Both the position numbers and the translations under genes were made by a program. A stretch of 64,000 bases of DNA. Origin: Microbacteriaceae bacterium (GTDB lineage: Bacteria; Actinomycetota; Actinomycetes; Actinomycetales; Microbacteriaceae). Each line of letters opens with the position of its first letter. Position 1 is the stretch's first letter. The notes beneath the pieces are model-generated. The model saw only the letters and a list, made by a program, of their open reading frames with translations. It had not been told where the DNA came from and made no database searches. Of this stretch, positions 16,848 to 25,200 are shown piece by piece. The stretch spans positions 82,780 to 146,779 of the forward strand of contig JAODMT010000006.1 of NCBI GenBank assembly GCA_025464975.1. The letters are read 5' to 3'.

Positions 16848-17329
16848 GAATCGACCCGCTGCGACTGCAGCAGGTCATCCAACCGCTCGAGTGATTCGGT
16901 CGCCCCGCTCTCCATGCCCATCGCCACCATCCCGTCCCGGTCGGCCACGGACTGGTAGACGGAGGTCTGGGTGAGCGTGGTCACGCCGTTTTTCTCGTCG
17001 AGATCGAGAGTCTCCAGTAGAACGTGACGCTCCGGAAGCCCGTCGAACTCGAAGGTCTGCACGACCTGCCGCGGGGCATCCACGACGTGGTAGATCCCGT
17101 GGAACGCGAAATCGTTGCCGTCCTTGTCGCGCTGAACGAAGCGCCAGGCGCCACCCTCGCGCATTTCCATCTGCTGGATGTCGGTGGTGAGGTCGCTCGG
17201 ACCCCACCACTTGCCGATGAGTTCCGGGTCGGTCAGTACCCGGAAGACGAGCTCTCGAGGCGCGTTGAAATCGCGGGTCATAACCACTTGCTGCGCGCCC
17301 GGTTCGACGATGAACTGTGTTTTTGGCAT
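16844..17329 (-). CDS. SRPBCC/AHSA1-domain protein
   Basis: The 161-residue START-like (Bet v1 fold) protein contains the AHSA1 signatures RDFNAPRELVFRVLTDPE, WWGPSDLTTDI and GGAWRFV. These proteins bind a hydrophobic ligand in a cavity, but the ligand here is unknown. AAAGGAG precedes the ATG. It is 18 bases downstream of an ArsR regulator gene, a common regulator/SRPBCC pairing. Confidence 0.9.
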   Translation of the reverse strand: MPKTQFIVEPGAQQVVMTRDFNAPRELVFRVLTDPELIGKWWGPSDLTTDIQQMEMREGGAWRFVQRDKDGNDFAFHGIYHVVDAPRQVVQTFEFDGLPERHVLLETLDLDEKNGVTTLTQTSVYQSVADRDGMVAMGMESGATESLERLDDLLQSQRVDS

Positions 17330-17347
17330 TGTGATTCTCCTTTGTGA

Positions 17348-17695
17348 TTAGTCGTCGGTGTCGGTTTCGGCATCGGTCTTGAGGGTGTCGAGGACGGTGT
17401 CGAACCGGTCGAAACTCTCGTCCCAAAAGCGACGGTAGTTCTCCATCCACATGGTTGCCTTCTTCAGCGTGGCGACCTCGAGGTGACTCGGTCGCGTGGT
17501 TGCCTTCCGATTGCGCGAGATGAGTCCGGCATCCTCGAGCACCCGAAGGTGTCGGGAAATGGCCGGAAGGCTCACATCGAATGGTCGCGCCAGCTCGGCG
17601 ACGTTGGCGTCGCCCGTGCTGAGGCGAGTAAGAATTGCCCGGCGGGTGGGGTCGCCCAGCGCCGCGAATACTCTGCTCAACTCATCGACTGGCAT
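17348..17695 (-). CDS. ArsR-family transcriptional regulator
   Basis: The 115-residue winged-helix protein begins LSRVFAALGDPTRRAILTRL and has the recognition helix FDVSLPAISRHLRVLEDAGL. There is no CxC metal-binding motif in helix 3, so it probably does not sense thiophilic metals. It is the first gene of an operon with the AHSA1 protein and likely represses its own promoter, where two GTAACC half-sites lie 16 bases apart. Confidence 0.9.
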   Translation of the reverse strand: MPVDELSRVFAALGDPTRRAILTRLSTGDANVAELARPFDVSLPAISRHLRVLEDAGLISRNRKATTRPSHLEVATLKKATMWMENYRRFWDESFDRFDTVLDTLKTDAETDTDD

Positions 17696-17697
17696 TT

Positions 17698-17757
17698 GTA
17701 ACCATTCCGTTTAGTAACCGATATGTTAAATATGCGACGGTGACCGGCCGTTGTCAA
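17698..17757 (-). promoter_or_regulatory. arsR promoter with repeated GGTTAC half-sites
   Basis: The minus strand has -35 TTGACA (17752-17757), a 17-base spacer and -10 CATATT (17729-17734). Two copies of GGTTAC (plus-strand GTAACC at 17698-17703 and 17714-17719) lie between the -10 and the ATG and are a plausible ArsR operator. Confidence 0.55.
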
Positions 17758-17772
17758 CCCCCGATAACGCCG

Positions 17773-17849
17773 AAAACGCAGGACATTCACCACAGTTGGC
17801 GGCGTACCGGCGCGGTACCCGTGTTCCGGTGGTGAATGTCCTGCGTTTT
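17773..17849 (-). terminator. 21-bp perfect inverted repeat with nested palindrome
   Basis: The arms 17773-17793 and 17829-17849 are perfect 21-base complements. The 35-base loop holds a second palindrome (GTACCG GCG CGGTAC). Because the outer arms begin AAAA and end TTTT, transcripts end the stem in a U run. It lies just after the PEP-mutase-like gene and before the arsR promoter, so terminator is the simplest role; a dispersed palindromic repeat is the alternative. Confidence 0.6.
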
Positions 17850-17864
17850 GAGTAGGGCGGGGGG

Positions 17865-18668
17865 TCAGTACTCGAAGCCGAGTTCCTCGGGGTAGTCGCC
17901 GAGCGCGGTGAGGTTCTCCGCCGCCCGGCGCAGGTGGGCGAGCGTGAGCCCGAGAACTCCCGGTCCGAAGCTCACCCGGGCGACCCCGAGCTCGGCGAGC
18001 CTCTTGAGCGGCACGGATGTCGGGTTCGAGATCACAGAGACCGGCCCGTTCACATCGCGCACGGCTCGTTCCACCAGACCCTCGGTCGGCAGCCGAAGCA
18101 CGAAGATGCTCGTGGCGCCGGCATCCAGGTACCGGTTGGCCCGCTGCATCGCACCAGCCCAGTCGGCCGGATTGCTCACGAGGGAGTCGACGCGCGCGTT
18201 TATCGCGAGCGGCACGCCGGCCTCGTCCGCGGCCTTCCGGGCGGCGGCGACACGGGCGGCCGACGACTCGATGTCGCGAAGCGGTCCGGATGCCGACTCG
18301 AGCGAATCCTCGATGTTGAGTCCGGCCGCCCCGGCCTCGATCAGTCGAGCGACGTTGTCCTTTACCCCGGCGGCATCTGCGGAGTAGCCCTTTTCGAAGT
18401 CAACGGAGACCGGAAGGGTGACCGCCGCGGCAATGATCCGCGCCGATTCGATGGCCTGCTCAACTGTCAGCCCCTCGTTGTCCGGAACGCCGTGGGTGAA
18501 GCTCACGGCGTGGCTCGCGGTCGCGAGCGCCTTGACGCCCCGCGACCCCGCGACGATACGCGCGGTGATGGCATCCCAGATGTTGGTCACGATTAGCGGG
18601 TCGCCGGGGACGTGCAGCGAGGTGAGCACGGCGGCCTTGTGTGCGGTGTGCTGAGGTTCGGGGGTCAT
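17865..18668 (-). CDS. isocitrate lyase/PEP mutase superfamily protein
   Basis: The 267-residue TIM-barrel protein reads VTNIWDAITARIVA, then ALATASHAVSFTHGVPD, VDFEKGY and GLNIEDS. These are the phosphonate/carboxylate-binding and Mg-binding positions of the family. The classical isocitrate-lyase KKCGH motif is absent, so a carboxy-phosphonate or oxaloacetate-hydrolase-like activity is more likely than isocitrate cleavage. ATG at 18668 is used; the much longer open frame upstream overlaps the MFS gene out of register. Confidence 0.85.
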   Translation of the reverse strand: MTPEPQHTAHKAAVLTSLHVPGDPLIVTNIWDAITARIVAGSRGVKALATASHAVSFTHGVPDNEGLTVEQAIESARIIAAAVTLPVSVDFEKGYSADAAGVKDNVARLIEAGAAGLNIEDSLESASGPLRDIESSAARVAAARKAADEAGVPLAINARVDSLVSNPADWAGAMQRANRYLDAGATSIFVLRLPTEGLVERAVRDVNGPVSVISNPTSVPLKRLAELGVARVSFGPGVLGLTLAHLRRAAENLTALGDYPEELGFEY

Positions 18669-18703
18669 GACTTCAGCCTGACACGAACCGGCCGAGGTGT
18701 CCG

Positions 18704-20170
18704 CTATTTCGCCCGTGCCCTCACCGGAATCAGCAAGAGCAGGCCGGCGAGCAACACGATCACGATGCCGAGGATGCCCCAGTACTGGGCGTGCGAGACG
18801 GCGACGAAGATCGAAAACAGGAGCGGCGCGAGAAAGCTGACCGCACGACCCGTCGTGGCGTAGAGACCGAAGACCTGACCCTCCCTCCCGGCCGGAGTAA
18901 GCCTGGTGAGAAAGGTCCGGCTCGCGGACTGCGCCGGACCGACGAACAGGCACAGCACGAGGCCGCCGATCCAAAACGCGCCCGGCCCGAGGTCGTGGGC
19001 GAAGAACACGCCAAGCCCGGCCACGATGAGTCCGACGAGGGAGACGACGATCACGGGCTTCGCGCCGAACCGGTCGTCGAATAGACCGGAGATCATGGTG
19101 CTCACCCCGGCGACGACGTTGGCGGCGATCGCGAAGATGATCACCTGGCTGCTCGTGAAGTGGAATGTGCCCTGGGCGAGGATGCCACCGAAGGTGAAGA
19201 CCCCGACGAGCCCGTCTCGGAACAGCGCGCTCGATATGAGGAAGAGCACAGTCTGCCGGCTCTCCTTCCACAGCGTCGCGATGTCCCGAAACAGCACGAC
19301 ATAGGACTCGAAGAAGCCCACGCGCACCCTGCGATTGGCCGAGGGGATCTCGGGCACCGTTAGCAGGATCGGCAGGGAGAAGGCGAGCGTCCACAGGGCG
19401 GAGATCACCGCGATGATCCGGATGTTGAATCCGTTGTCGTGCGAGATGCCGAGGAACCCGCCCGAGCCGGCCGTGAGACCGACGAGGCCGAGAAGCACGA
19501 AGAGCAGGAGGACGATTCCGCCGAGGTAGCCGGCCCCCCAACCGAGGCCACTCACCTTGCCGACAGTCTTCGGCGTCGACACCTGCACGAGCATCGCGTT
19601 GTAGTTCACCGTTGCGATCTCGTAGAAGATCGTGCCAACCGAGACGAGGCCGACGCCGAGAATGAAGAATGCCGGCTTGCCCTCGACGAAGAAGAGCAGG
19701 GCGGTCATGAGCACGACCACCCCGGTGTTGATGCCGAGCCAGAGTTTGCGGCGCCCCGAGGCATCCGTCCGCTGGCCGAGTACCGGGGCGATGAGCGCAA
19801 CGATCACACCGGCGATGGCGAGACCGAAGCCGAGGCTGGAGGTGAGGGAAGCCTCGGCCGAGGAGTAGGCCTGATGGGCCACGCCGTTCGTGTCGGTTTC
19901 CGCGTCCCGTGCCCTGGCCAGCGCCGGGCCAACGAAGTAGCTGCTGGTGAGGTAGACGGTGAAGACGAAAGTGGTGATGACGGCGTTGAATGCGGCGCCG
20001 CCCCAGTCCCAGAACGCCCACGCGACGACCCATCCACGCGGTATCCGCTTGCCCGCTTGCAGGTCGAGTGCGGCGACGGGAATCGTTCCGGTGTCCGCCG
20101 GCCGCGGAACCGTCGCGGCCGCGGAGGAGCCGGCGTCGTCGCTATTGCCGGGGGGAGGGGTGTCCGTCAT
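18704..20170 (-). CDS. UMF1-type MFS transporter
   Basis: The 488-residue protein has a polar N-terminus (about 1-50) and about twelve membrane helices. WAFWDWGGAAFNAVITTFVF and the Atg22/UMF1-like pattern through the N-terminal half place it in the vacuole-effluxer-like branch of MFS. The substrate is unknown; relatives have been linked to amino acid or small-molecule export. It lies 35 bases upstream of the PEP-mutase-like gene on the same strand, so the two may be cotranscribed. Confidence 0.88.
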   Translation of the reverse strand: MTDTPPPGNSDDAGSSAAATVPRPADTGTIPVAALDLQAGKRIPRGWVVAWAFWDWGGAAFNAVITTFVFTVYLTSSYFVGPALARARDAETDTNGVAHQAYSSAEASLTSSLGFGLAIAGVIVALIAPVLGQRTDASGRRKLWLGINTGVVVLMTALLFFVEGKPAFFILGVGLVSVGTIFYEIATVNYNAMLVQVSTPKTVGKVSGLGWGAGYLGGIVLLLFVLLGLVGLTAGSGGFLGISHDNGFNIRIIAVISALWTLAFSLPILLTVPEIPSANRRVRVGFFESYVVLFRDIATLWKESRQTVLFLISSALFRDGLVGVFTFGGILAQGTFHFTSSQVIIFAIAANVVAGVSTMISGLFDDRFGAKPVIVVSLVGLIVAGLGVFFAHDLGPGAFWIGGLVLCLFVGPAQSASRTFLTRLTPAGREGQVFGLYATTGRAVSFLAPLLFSIFVAVSHAQYWGILGIVIVLLAGLLLLIPVRARAK

Positions 20171-20213
20171 GAATCACAGGCTAGTGGTCGCCTGTGAATT
20201 CGCGAGCCTTAGT

Positions 20214-20219
20214 TAACAT
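20214..20219 (+). promoter_or_regulatory. -10 box TAACAT of a leaderless EXPERA-like mRNA
   Basis: TAACAT is followed by six bases and the GTG at 20226, the same spacing as in dcd and xth. Confidence 0.5.
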
Positions 20220-20225
20220 GGTGCG

Positions 20226-20762
20226 GTGATGACTGCCCCCACCGACCTGGCAACACCCTTGCCCATGACCGCGAACCTTCCGCTGCGCGAGCGGCCCGCT
20301 GACGTGGTTTTTCTCGTGATCTTCTCGCTCTTTATCGTCACGTGCGTGATCAGCGACTCGGTCGAGGGGCTCGGCCTTCCGCAGGTGGCGAACTCGACGA
20401 ACCTGCTCGTGCAGTGGAACTACACCTACTCCTCGACCTTCGATCCGCTGTACCAGGCGCATCCGCTCTGGCTCCGGTTCATCAGTGGCACCTCGGCTTT
20501 CGTCTACCTGCCGTTCTACGTCGTGCTGATCGTCTCGCTGGTCAAGGGCCTCAACTGGATTCAGCTGTACGCGGTGATCTACGCCACCATGATCATCTCC
20601 CTAACCGGAATCCCGATCTTCGGCGTGGAGTTCTTCGGCGCGCCCGGCGAGCGCACGCCGAACCCGGCTGGCTTTCTGGTTTACAACGGTCCGTACATCC
20701 TCTTTCCGCTGCTGCTGCTCATCCGGATGCGCAAGCCGCTGCCCTTCACGCGAAAGTTCTAG
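20226..20762 (+). CDS. TMEM97/EXPERA-like four-helix membrane protein
   Basis: The 178-residue protein begins with RERPADVVFLVIFSLFIVTC, then SSTFDPLYQAHPLWLRFIS, LPFYVVLIVSLVKGLNWIQ, YATMIISLTGIPI and NGPYILFPLLLLIRM. This is the order of elements in the EXPERA fold of TMEM97 (sigma-2 receptor) and EBP: an RPxD start, an FDP...P-W segment, a PFY helix and a final PYxLxPLLLL helix. Eukaryotic members bind or isomerise sterols. The bacterial substrate is unknown. Start is GTG at 20226 or the immediately following ATG. Confidence 0.7.
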   Translation: MMTAPTDLATPLPMTANLPLRERPADVVFLVIFSLFIVTCVISDSVEGLGLPQVANSTNLLVQWNYTYSSTFDPLYQAHPLWLRFISGTSAFVYLPFYVVLIVSLVKGLNWIQLYAVIYATMIISLTGIPIFGVEFFGAPGERTPNPAGFLVYNGPYILFPLLLLIRMRKPLPFTRKF

Positions 20763-20813
20763 GCGGGCGTCGAGCGCAATCAGTGGGCGCTCCGAACGGT
20801 CCGAATTTAGGCA

Positions 20814-20834
20814 GTTGAGCCGCGTTGACTCAAC
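20814..20834 (+). promoter_or_regulatory. upstream HAIR (HspR) operator of dnaK
   Basis: GTTGAGC-N7-ACTCAAC matches the HspR-associated inverted repeat CTTGAGT-N7-ACTCAAG in layout, with symmetric changes at the outer bases. It lies just upstream of the -35 box. Confidence 0.7.
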
Positions 20835-20849
20835 TTTTTGGCGCTCGAC

Positions 20850-20878
20850 TTGACAAAGCCAGGCGAGGGTTTCAAACT
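20850..20878 (+). promoter_or_regulatory. dnaK operon promoter TTGACA-17-CAAACT
   Basis: A consensus -35 TTGACA (20850-20855) and CAAACT (20873-20878) are 17 bases apart, between two HAIR sites. The second HAIR overlaps the -10, so HspR binding would block RNA polymerase. Confidence 0.65.
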
Positions 20879-20897
20879 TGAGCAAGTGAGACTCAAG
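20877..20897 (+). promoter_or_regulatory. HAIR (HspR) operator overlapping the dnaK -10 region
   Basis: CTTGAGC-N7-ACTCAAG is one base from the HAIR consensus. The operon ends with hspR, giving an autoregulatory loop. Confidence 0.85.
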
Positions 20898-20947
20898 TCT
20901 CTCTCAGACCACAAGCAGCACCGCCACAACGCAAGGAGATTGAGCAC

Positions 20948-22822
20948 ATGGCTCGAGCAGTAGGAATCGACCTTGGGACCACCAACTCGGTGGTCTCGGT
21001 CCTCGAAGGTGGAGAACCCCACGTCATCACAAACGCCGAGGGATTCCGCACGACACCGTCCGTCGTTGCCTTCACCAAGGATGGCGAGGTCCTCGTCGGT
21101 GAGACCGCCAAGCGGCAGAATGTCACCAACGTCGACCGCACCATTTCATCGGTCAAGCGCCACATGGGCACGCACTGGACCGTGGACATTGACGGCAAGA
21201 AGTACACGGCGCAAGAGATCTCGGCGCGAATCCTCGGCAAGCTCAAGCGCGATGCCGAGCAGTACCTCGGAGAGCCCGTCACCGACGCGGTCATCACGGT
21301 GCCGGCCTACTTCAACGACGCCGAGCGTCAGGCCACCAAGGAGGCGGGTGAGATTTCCGGTCTCAACGTGCTCCGCATCATCAACGAGCCGACCGCCGCC
21401 GCGCTCGCTTACGGTCTCGACAAGGGCAAGGAAGACGAGCTCATCCTGGTCTTCGACCTCGGTGGTGGAACCTTCGACGTCTCCCTGCTCGAGGTGGGCA
21501 AGGACGACGACTTCTCCACCATTCAGGTGCGTTCCACCGCCGGTGACAACCGTCTCGGTGGCGACGACTGGGACCAGCGCGTCGTCGACTACCTGGTCAA
21601 GCGCTTCAAGGACTCGACCGGCGTGGATGTGTCCTCAGACAAGATCGCGAAGCAGCGTCTCAAGGAGGCCGCGGAGCAGGCGAAGAAGGAACTCTCGAGC
21701 TCGATGAGCACGAGCATCCAGCTCCCGTACCTCTCTCTCACCGAGAACGGCCCGGCAAACCTCGACGAGACGCTCACCCGCGCCAAGTTCGAGGAGCTGA
21801 CCGCGGACCTGCTCGCCCGTACCGAGAAGCCGTTCCACGACGTCATCAAGGAGGCCGGAATCAAGGTCTCGGATGTCGCGCATGTCGTGCTCGTCGGTGG
21901 ATCGACCCGCATGCCAGCCGTCGTTGATCTCGTCAAGAAGCTCACCGGAGGCAAGGACCCGAACAAGGGAGTCAACCCGGACGAGGTCGTGGCCGTCGGT
22001 GCCGCGCTGCAGGCCGGAGTGCTGAAGGGTGAGCGCAAGGACGTTCTGCTCATCGACGTGACCCCGCTCAGCCTCGGAATCGAGACCAAGGGCGGCATCA
22101 TGACCAAGCTCATCGAGCGCAACACGGCCATCCCGACCAAGCGGAGCGAGACCTTCACCACGGCGGACGACAACCAGCCGTCCGTTGCGATCCAGGTCTT
22201 CCAGGGCGAGCGCGAGTTCACTCGCGACAACAAGAACCTGGGAACCTTCGAGCTTCAGGGCATCGCCCCGGCACCGCGCGGCATCCCGCAGGTAGAGGTC
22301 ACCTTCGACATCGACGCGAACGGCATCGTTCATGTCTCCGCGAAGGACAAGGGCACCGGCAAGGAGCAGTCGATGACGATCACCGGCGGCTCCAGCCTGT
22401 CGAAGGATGACATCGAGCGCATGGTTCGCGAGGCCGAGGAGCACGCGGCCGAGGACAAGCAGCGTCGGGAGACCGCCGAGACGCGGAACACCGCCGAGCA
22501 GCTGGCCTACTCAACGGACAAGCTCATCAAGGACAACGAGGACAAGCTCCCCGAGGACGTCAAGTCGGACGTTCAGGCCGATGTTGACGCGCTGAAGAGC
22601 GCGCTCGCTGGTGACGACGACGATGCGGTCAAGGCCGCGTTCGACACACTGAGCGAGAGCCAGCAGAAGCTTGGACAGGCGATCTACTCGCAGGAGCAGG
22701 CCACGCCGTCCTCCGACGCCAACCCGGACGAGCAGCCGACTGCCGCCCAGGACGACGAGGACATCGTAGATGCCGAGGTCGTCGAGGATGAGCCCGAGGA
22801 CCAGCCGCGGGGTAAGAAGTAA
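20948..22822 (+). CDS. dnaK: chaperone DnaK (Hsp70)
   Basis: The 624-residue ATP-dependent chaperone opens with [17 protein letters not shown] and has the ATPase signatures [27 protein letters not shown] and [13 protein letters not shown] substrate-binding domain and an acidic C-terminus ([17 protein letters not shown]) follow. AAGGAG precedes the ATG. It is the first gene of the dnaK-grpE-dnaJ-hspR operon and the main HspR target. Confidence 0.98.
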   Translation: MARAVGIDLGTTNSVVSVLEGGEPHVITNAEGFRTTPSVVAFTKDGEVLVGETAKRQNVTNVDRTISSVKRHMGTHWTVDIDGKKYTAQEISARILGKLKRDAEQYLGEPVTDAVITVPAYFNDAERQATKEAGEISGLNVLRIINEPTAAALAYGLDKGKEDELILVFDLGGGTFDVSLLEVGKDDDFSTIQVRSTAGDNRLGGDDWDQRVVDYLVKRFKDSTGVDVSSDKIAKQRLKEAAEQAKKELSSSMSTSIQLPYLSLTENGPANLDETLTRAKFEELTADLLARTEKPFHDVIKEAGIKVSDVAHVVLVGGSTRMPAVVDLVKKLTGGKDPNKGVNPDEVVAVGAALQAGVLKGERKDVLLIDVTPLSLGIETKGGIMTKLIERNTAIPTKRSETFTTADDNQPSVAIQVFQGEREFTRDNKNLGTFELQGIAPAPRGIPQVEVTFDIDANGIVHVSAKDKGTGKEQSMTITGGSSLSKDDIERMVREAEEHAAEDKQRRETAETRNTAEQLAYSTDKLIKDNEDKLPEDVKSDVQADVDALKSALAGDDDDAVKAAFDTLSESQQKLGQAIYSQEQATPSSDANPDEQPTAAQDDEDIVDAEVVEDEPEDQPRGKK

Positions 22823-22825
22823 TCC

Positions 22826-23485
22826 ATGGCCTCCGATAAGAAACCACGCGAGGGCGGCCCGGAGAATCCGGAAAACCCCGAGGGCACTGGGGAGTCGCAG
22901 AACGCGGAGAACCCGGCCAGCCCGGAGCAAGCCGACGCCGCGACGGCGGCCGAGGACCTGATCGAGGCCGAGGGTCCGGATATCGAGACATCGTTCACGG
23001 ACGAGGATCTCGCCTTCCTGGCCGGAGACTCGACCGAGGCCTCGACGGCGGAGACGGCTCACGAGCTCGACCCCGCCATCGAGATTCTTGGCGACCTGAA
23101 GCGAGTGCAGGCCGAGTTCGCCAACTACCGTAAGCGCGTCGAGCGTGATCGGGAGGCGAGCCGCGAGGCGAACATCGCCGAGGTGGTCAAGTCGCTGCTT
23201 CCAGTTCTCGATGATCTCTCCCTGGCGGAGACGCACGGCGATCTGACGGAAGGCCCGATGGTCGTCATCGTTCAGAAGCTGCGCGCCGGACTCGAGAAGC
23301 TCGGCCTCACGGTCGTTGGCGAGAAGGGCGACGTGTTCGACCCGCATCAGCACGAGGCCCTCGTGCAGCTTCCGACCCCCGGGGTCACGGTCAACACCGT
23401 CGCGGACGTGATCGCCCCCGGGTACAAGATCGGCGAGCGCTTGCTTCGACCTGCCAAGGTTGCCGTAGCCGTTCCCGCAGAATAG
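22826..23485 (+). CDS. grpE: nucleotide-exchange factor GrpE
   Basis: The 219-residue protein has a disordered acidic N-terminus (about 1-80), a coiled-coil with RVQAEFANYRKRVERDREA, and a beta domain ending DVIAPGYKIGERLLRPAKVAV, the GrpE signature. It releases ADP from DnaK. The start is three bases after the dnaK stop, so expression is coupled. A palindromic repeat cluster follows before dnaJ. Confidence 0.96.
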   Translation: MASDKKPREGGPENPENPEGTGESQNAENPASPEQADAATAAEDLIEAEGPDIETSFTDEDLAFLAGDSTEASTAETAHELDPAIEILGDLKRVQAEFANYRKRVERDREASREANIAEVVKSLLPVLDDLSLAETHGDLTEGPMVVIVQKLRAGLEKLGLTVVGEKGDVFDPHQHEALVQLPTPGVTVNTVADVIAPGYKIGERLLRPAKVAVAVPAE

Positions 23486-23518
23486 AACTGAACCAAACAC
23501 GCTGATCGAAAAAGTACC

Positions 23519-23697
23519 GCTGATCGAGTAGGTCGCTCAGCGACCGTATCGAGATCCCTGGATATCGGGGTCTCGATACGGCCGCAGGCGGCCGACTCGA
23601 CCCGCAGAGCAGCAAAGAAATACTGCTGATCGAGTAGGTCGGCATCGCAAGAAATACTGCTGATCGAGTAGGTCGCTCAGCGACCGTATCGAGATCC
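23519..23697 (+). repeat. REP-like palindromic element cluster inside the dnaK operon
   Basis: 23519-23605 is a large imperfect inverted repeat: GATCGAGTAGGTCGCTCAGC and CGTATCGAGATCC pair with GGTCTCGATACGG and the later GCCGACTCGA. Left-arm copies recur at 23627-23641 (truncated) and 23659-23697, each preceded by AGAAATACT. The same core GAGTAGGTCGCxCAGCGACC and GGTCTCGATACG appear near 32505-32620. There is no coding sequence between 23486 and 23747. Confidence 0.85.
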
Positions 23698-23747
23698 ACC
23701 GCAACAGCCCCGTCAACTCAATCAGCACTGTACGAAAGGAGGCGCCT

Positions 23748-24725
23748 GTGGCAAGCCAAGACTGGTTTGACAAGGACTTCTACGCCGTTCTCGGCGTCTC
23801 CAAAGATGTTTCCGCGGCAGACCTGAAGAAGGCCTATCGCAAACTCGCCCGCAAGTATCATCCGGACTCAAACCCGGGGAACGCGGGAGCGGAGGCGAAG
23901 TTCAAGGAGATCAGCGAAGCGCATGCCGTGCTCGCCGACCCGGAGCAGCGCCAAGAGTACGACCAGATGCGCGCCATGGGCCCCGGTCGGCCCCGCTTCA
24001 CGTCGGCGGCGCCCGGCCAGAACGGCGGCTTCGAGGATGTCTTCGGCGGCATGTTCGGCCAGGGCGGCTCACGGGCAGGCTCGCAGGGTGGCTTCGAGGA
24101 CATCTTCAGCGGGATGTTCGGCGGCGGCGGATTCGGGCAAAGCACCGGAGGCTTCCGCGGCGCGAGCGGCCCGACAAAGGGACGCGACCTCGCCGCGAGC
24201 ACGTCACTCGACTTCCTCACGGCCATCAAGGGCGACACTGTCAAACTTCAGCCCGCGGACGGCAAACCGATCAGCGTGAAGATTCCCGCCGGCGTGAGCG
24301 ACGGACAGAAGATTCGGCTCAAGGGCAAGGGCGAGCCCAGCATGGATGGCGGCGCGCCGGGCGACCTGACCCTGACCGTTTCGGTTCGGCCGCATCCGGT
24401 GTTCGAGCGGGACGGGCTCAACCTTCGAGTCGATGTTCCGGTCACCTTCACCGAGGCAACGCTCGGCGCCACGATCGAGGTTCCGACCCTCGGCGGCGAG
24501 CCGGTGAAGCTGCGGGTCGCAGCGGGCACGCCGTCCGGCCGGGTCCTTCGCGTCAAGGGACGCGGCGTGACGACGACCAAGGGCACCGGAGACCTGCTTG
24601 CGACGGTGCAGGTTGCGGTTCCCGGCCACCTGAGCGCGGAGGCGCGAGACGCCCTCGAGAGATTCGCCGCCCTGCAGCCGACCGAAAACCCTCGCGCAGA
24701 ATTGCTTGCGAAATCGAGAGGGTGA
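23748..24725 (+). CDS. dnaJ: DnaJ/CbpA-type co-chaperone without zinc fingers
   Basis: The 325-residue protein has a J domain with the HPD motif (YHPDSNPG near 39-46) and a Gly/Phe region (about 80-140). The two beta-sandwich substrate-binding domains of DnaJ C-terminal type begin near RDLAASTSLDFLTAIKGDTV. The CxxCxGxG zinc repeats of classical DnaJ are missing, so it is CbpA-like even though it sits in the dnaK operon. It starts at GTG 23748 with AAAGGAGG upstream. It stimulates DnaK ATPase. Confidence 0.93.
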   Translation: MASQDWFDKDFYAVLGVSKDVSAADLKKAYRKLARKYHPDSNPGNAGAEAKFKEISEAHAVLADPEQRQEYDQMRAMGPGRPRFTSAAPGQNGGFEDVFGGMFGQGGSRAGSQGGFEDIFSGMFGGGGFGQSTGGFRGASGPTKGRDLAASTSLDFLTAIKGDTVKLQPADGKPISVKIPAGVSDGQKIRLKGKGEPSMDGGAPGDLTLTVSVRPHPVFERDGLNLRVDVPVTFTEATLGATIEVPTLGGEPVKLRVAAGTPSGRVLRVKGRGVTTTKGTGDLLATVQVAVPGHLSAEARDALERFAALQPTENPRAELLAKSRG

Positions 24726-24729
24726 CGTC

Positions 24730-25143
24730 GTGGACGCGAACGAGCCGGTCTTCGCGATAGCGGTCGCGGCCCAACTCGCGGGAATGCACCCGCAGACGCT
24801 GAGGCAATACGACCGGCTTCAACTGGTAAGCCCCAGGCGCACGGCCGGCCAGTCCCGCCGCTATTCCATGCGGGATGTCGCGCAACTGCGCGAAATCGCT
24901 CGGCTCGGTGCCGAGGGCGTGAGCCTCGAGGGAATCAAGCGCATCCTGCAGCTGGAAAACCAGGTTAGCTCCCTCAATCACCGGGTGCGGGAACTGGAAA
25001 CCGTCATAGCGGAGGCACTCCTCAGCCGTCCGGGGTCGCGGGTCTTCGCGGCCGACGAGTCGGGCGGCGTAGTGTCCATCAAGGCAGGCACTCGTGCCCG
25101 ACGAAACACGCAGGTCGTCGTCTGGCGGCCGCTCGACCACTGA
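24730..25143 (+). CDS. hspR: heat-shock repressor HspR (MerR family)
   Basis: The 137-residue protein has a MerR-type winged helix (VFAIAVAAQLAGMHPQTLRQ, then SRRYSMRDVAQLREIARL) and a coiled-coil dimer helix near 80-98. HspR binds HAIR sites and represses chaperone genes with DnaK as co-repressor. GTG at 24730, four bases after the dnaJ stop, is preferred because GAGAGGG precedes it; an ATG inside dnaJ at 24706 is possible. Targets visible here are dnaK and clpB. Confidence 0.93.
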   Translation: MDANEPVFAIAVAAQLAGMHPQTLRQYDRLQLVSPRRTAGQSRRYSMRDVAQLREIARLGAEGVSLEGIKRILQLENQVSSLNHRVRELETVIAEALLSRPGSRVFAADESGGVVSIKAGTRARRNTQVVVWRPLDH

Positions 25144-25200
25144 GCCTGTCGACATTTTTGCCCACTAATTTCGCCGCCACTAATTTCGCTAGGAGCGACC

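Noticed and set aside
18669..20033. Upstream extension of the PEP-mutase-like frame
   Set aside because: It overlaps the MFS transporter gene in another register and reads as Arg/Gly-rich nonsense; the real start is the ATG at 18668.
19439..20197. Open frame antisense to the MFS transporter
   Set aside because: Highly charged Arg/Glu/Asp-rich translation without motifs, typical of antisense frames in GC-rich genes.
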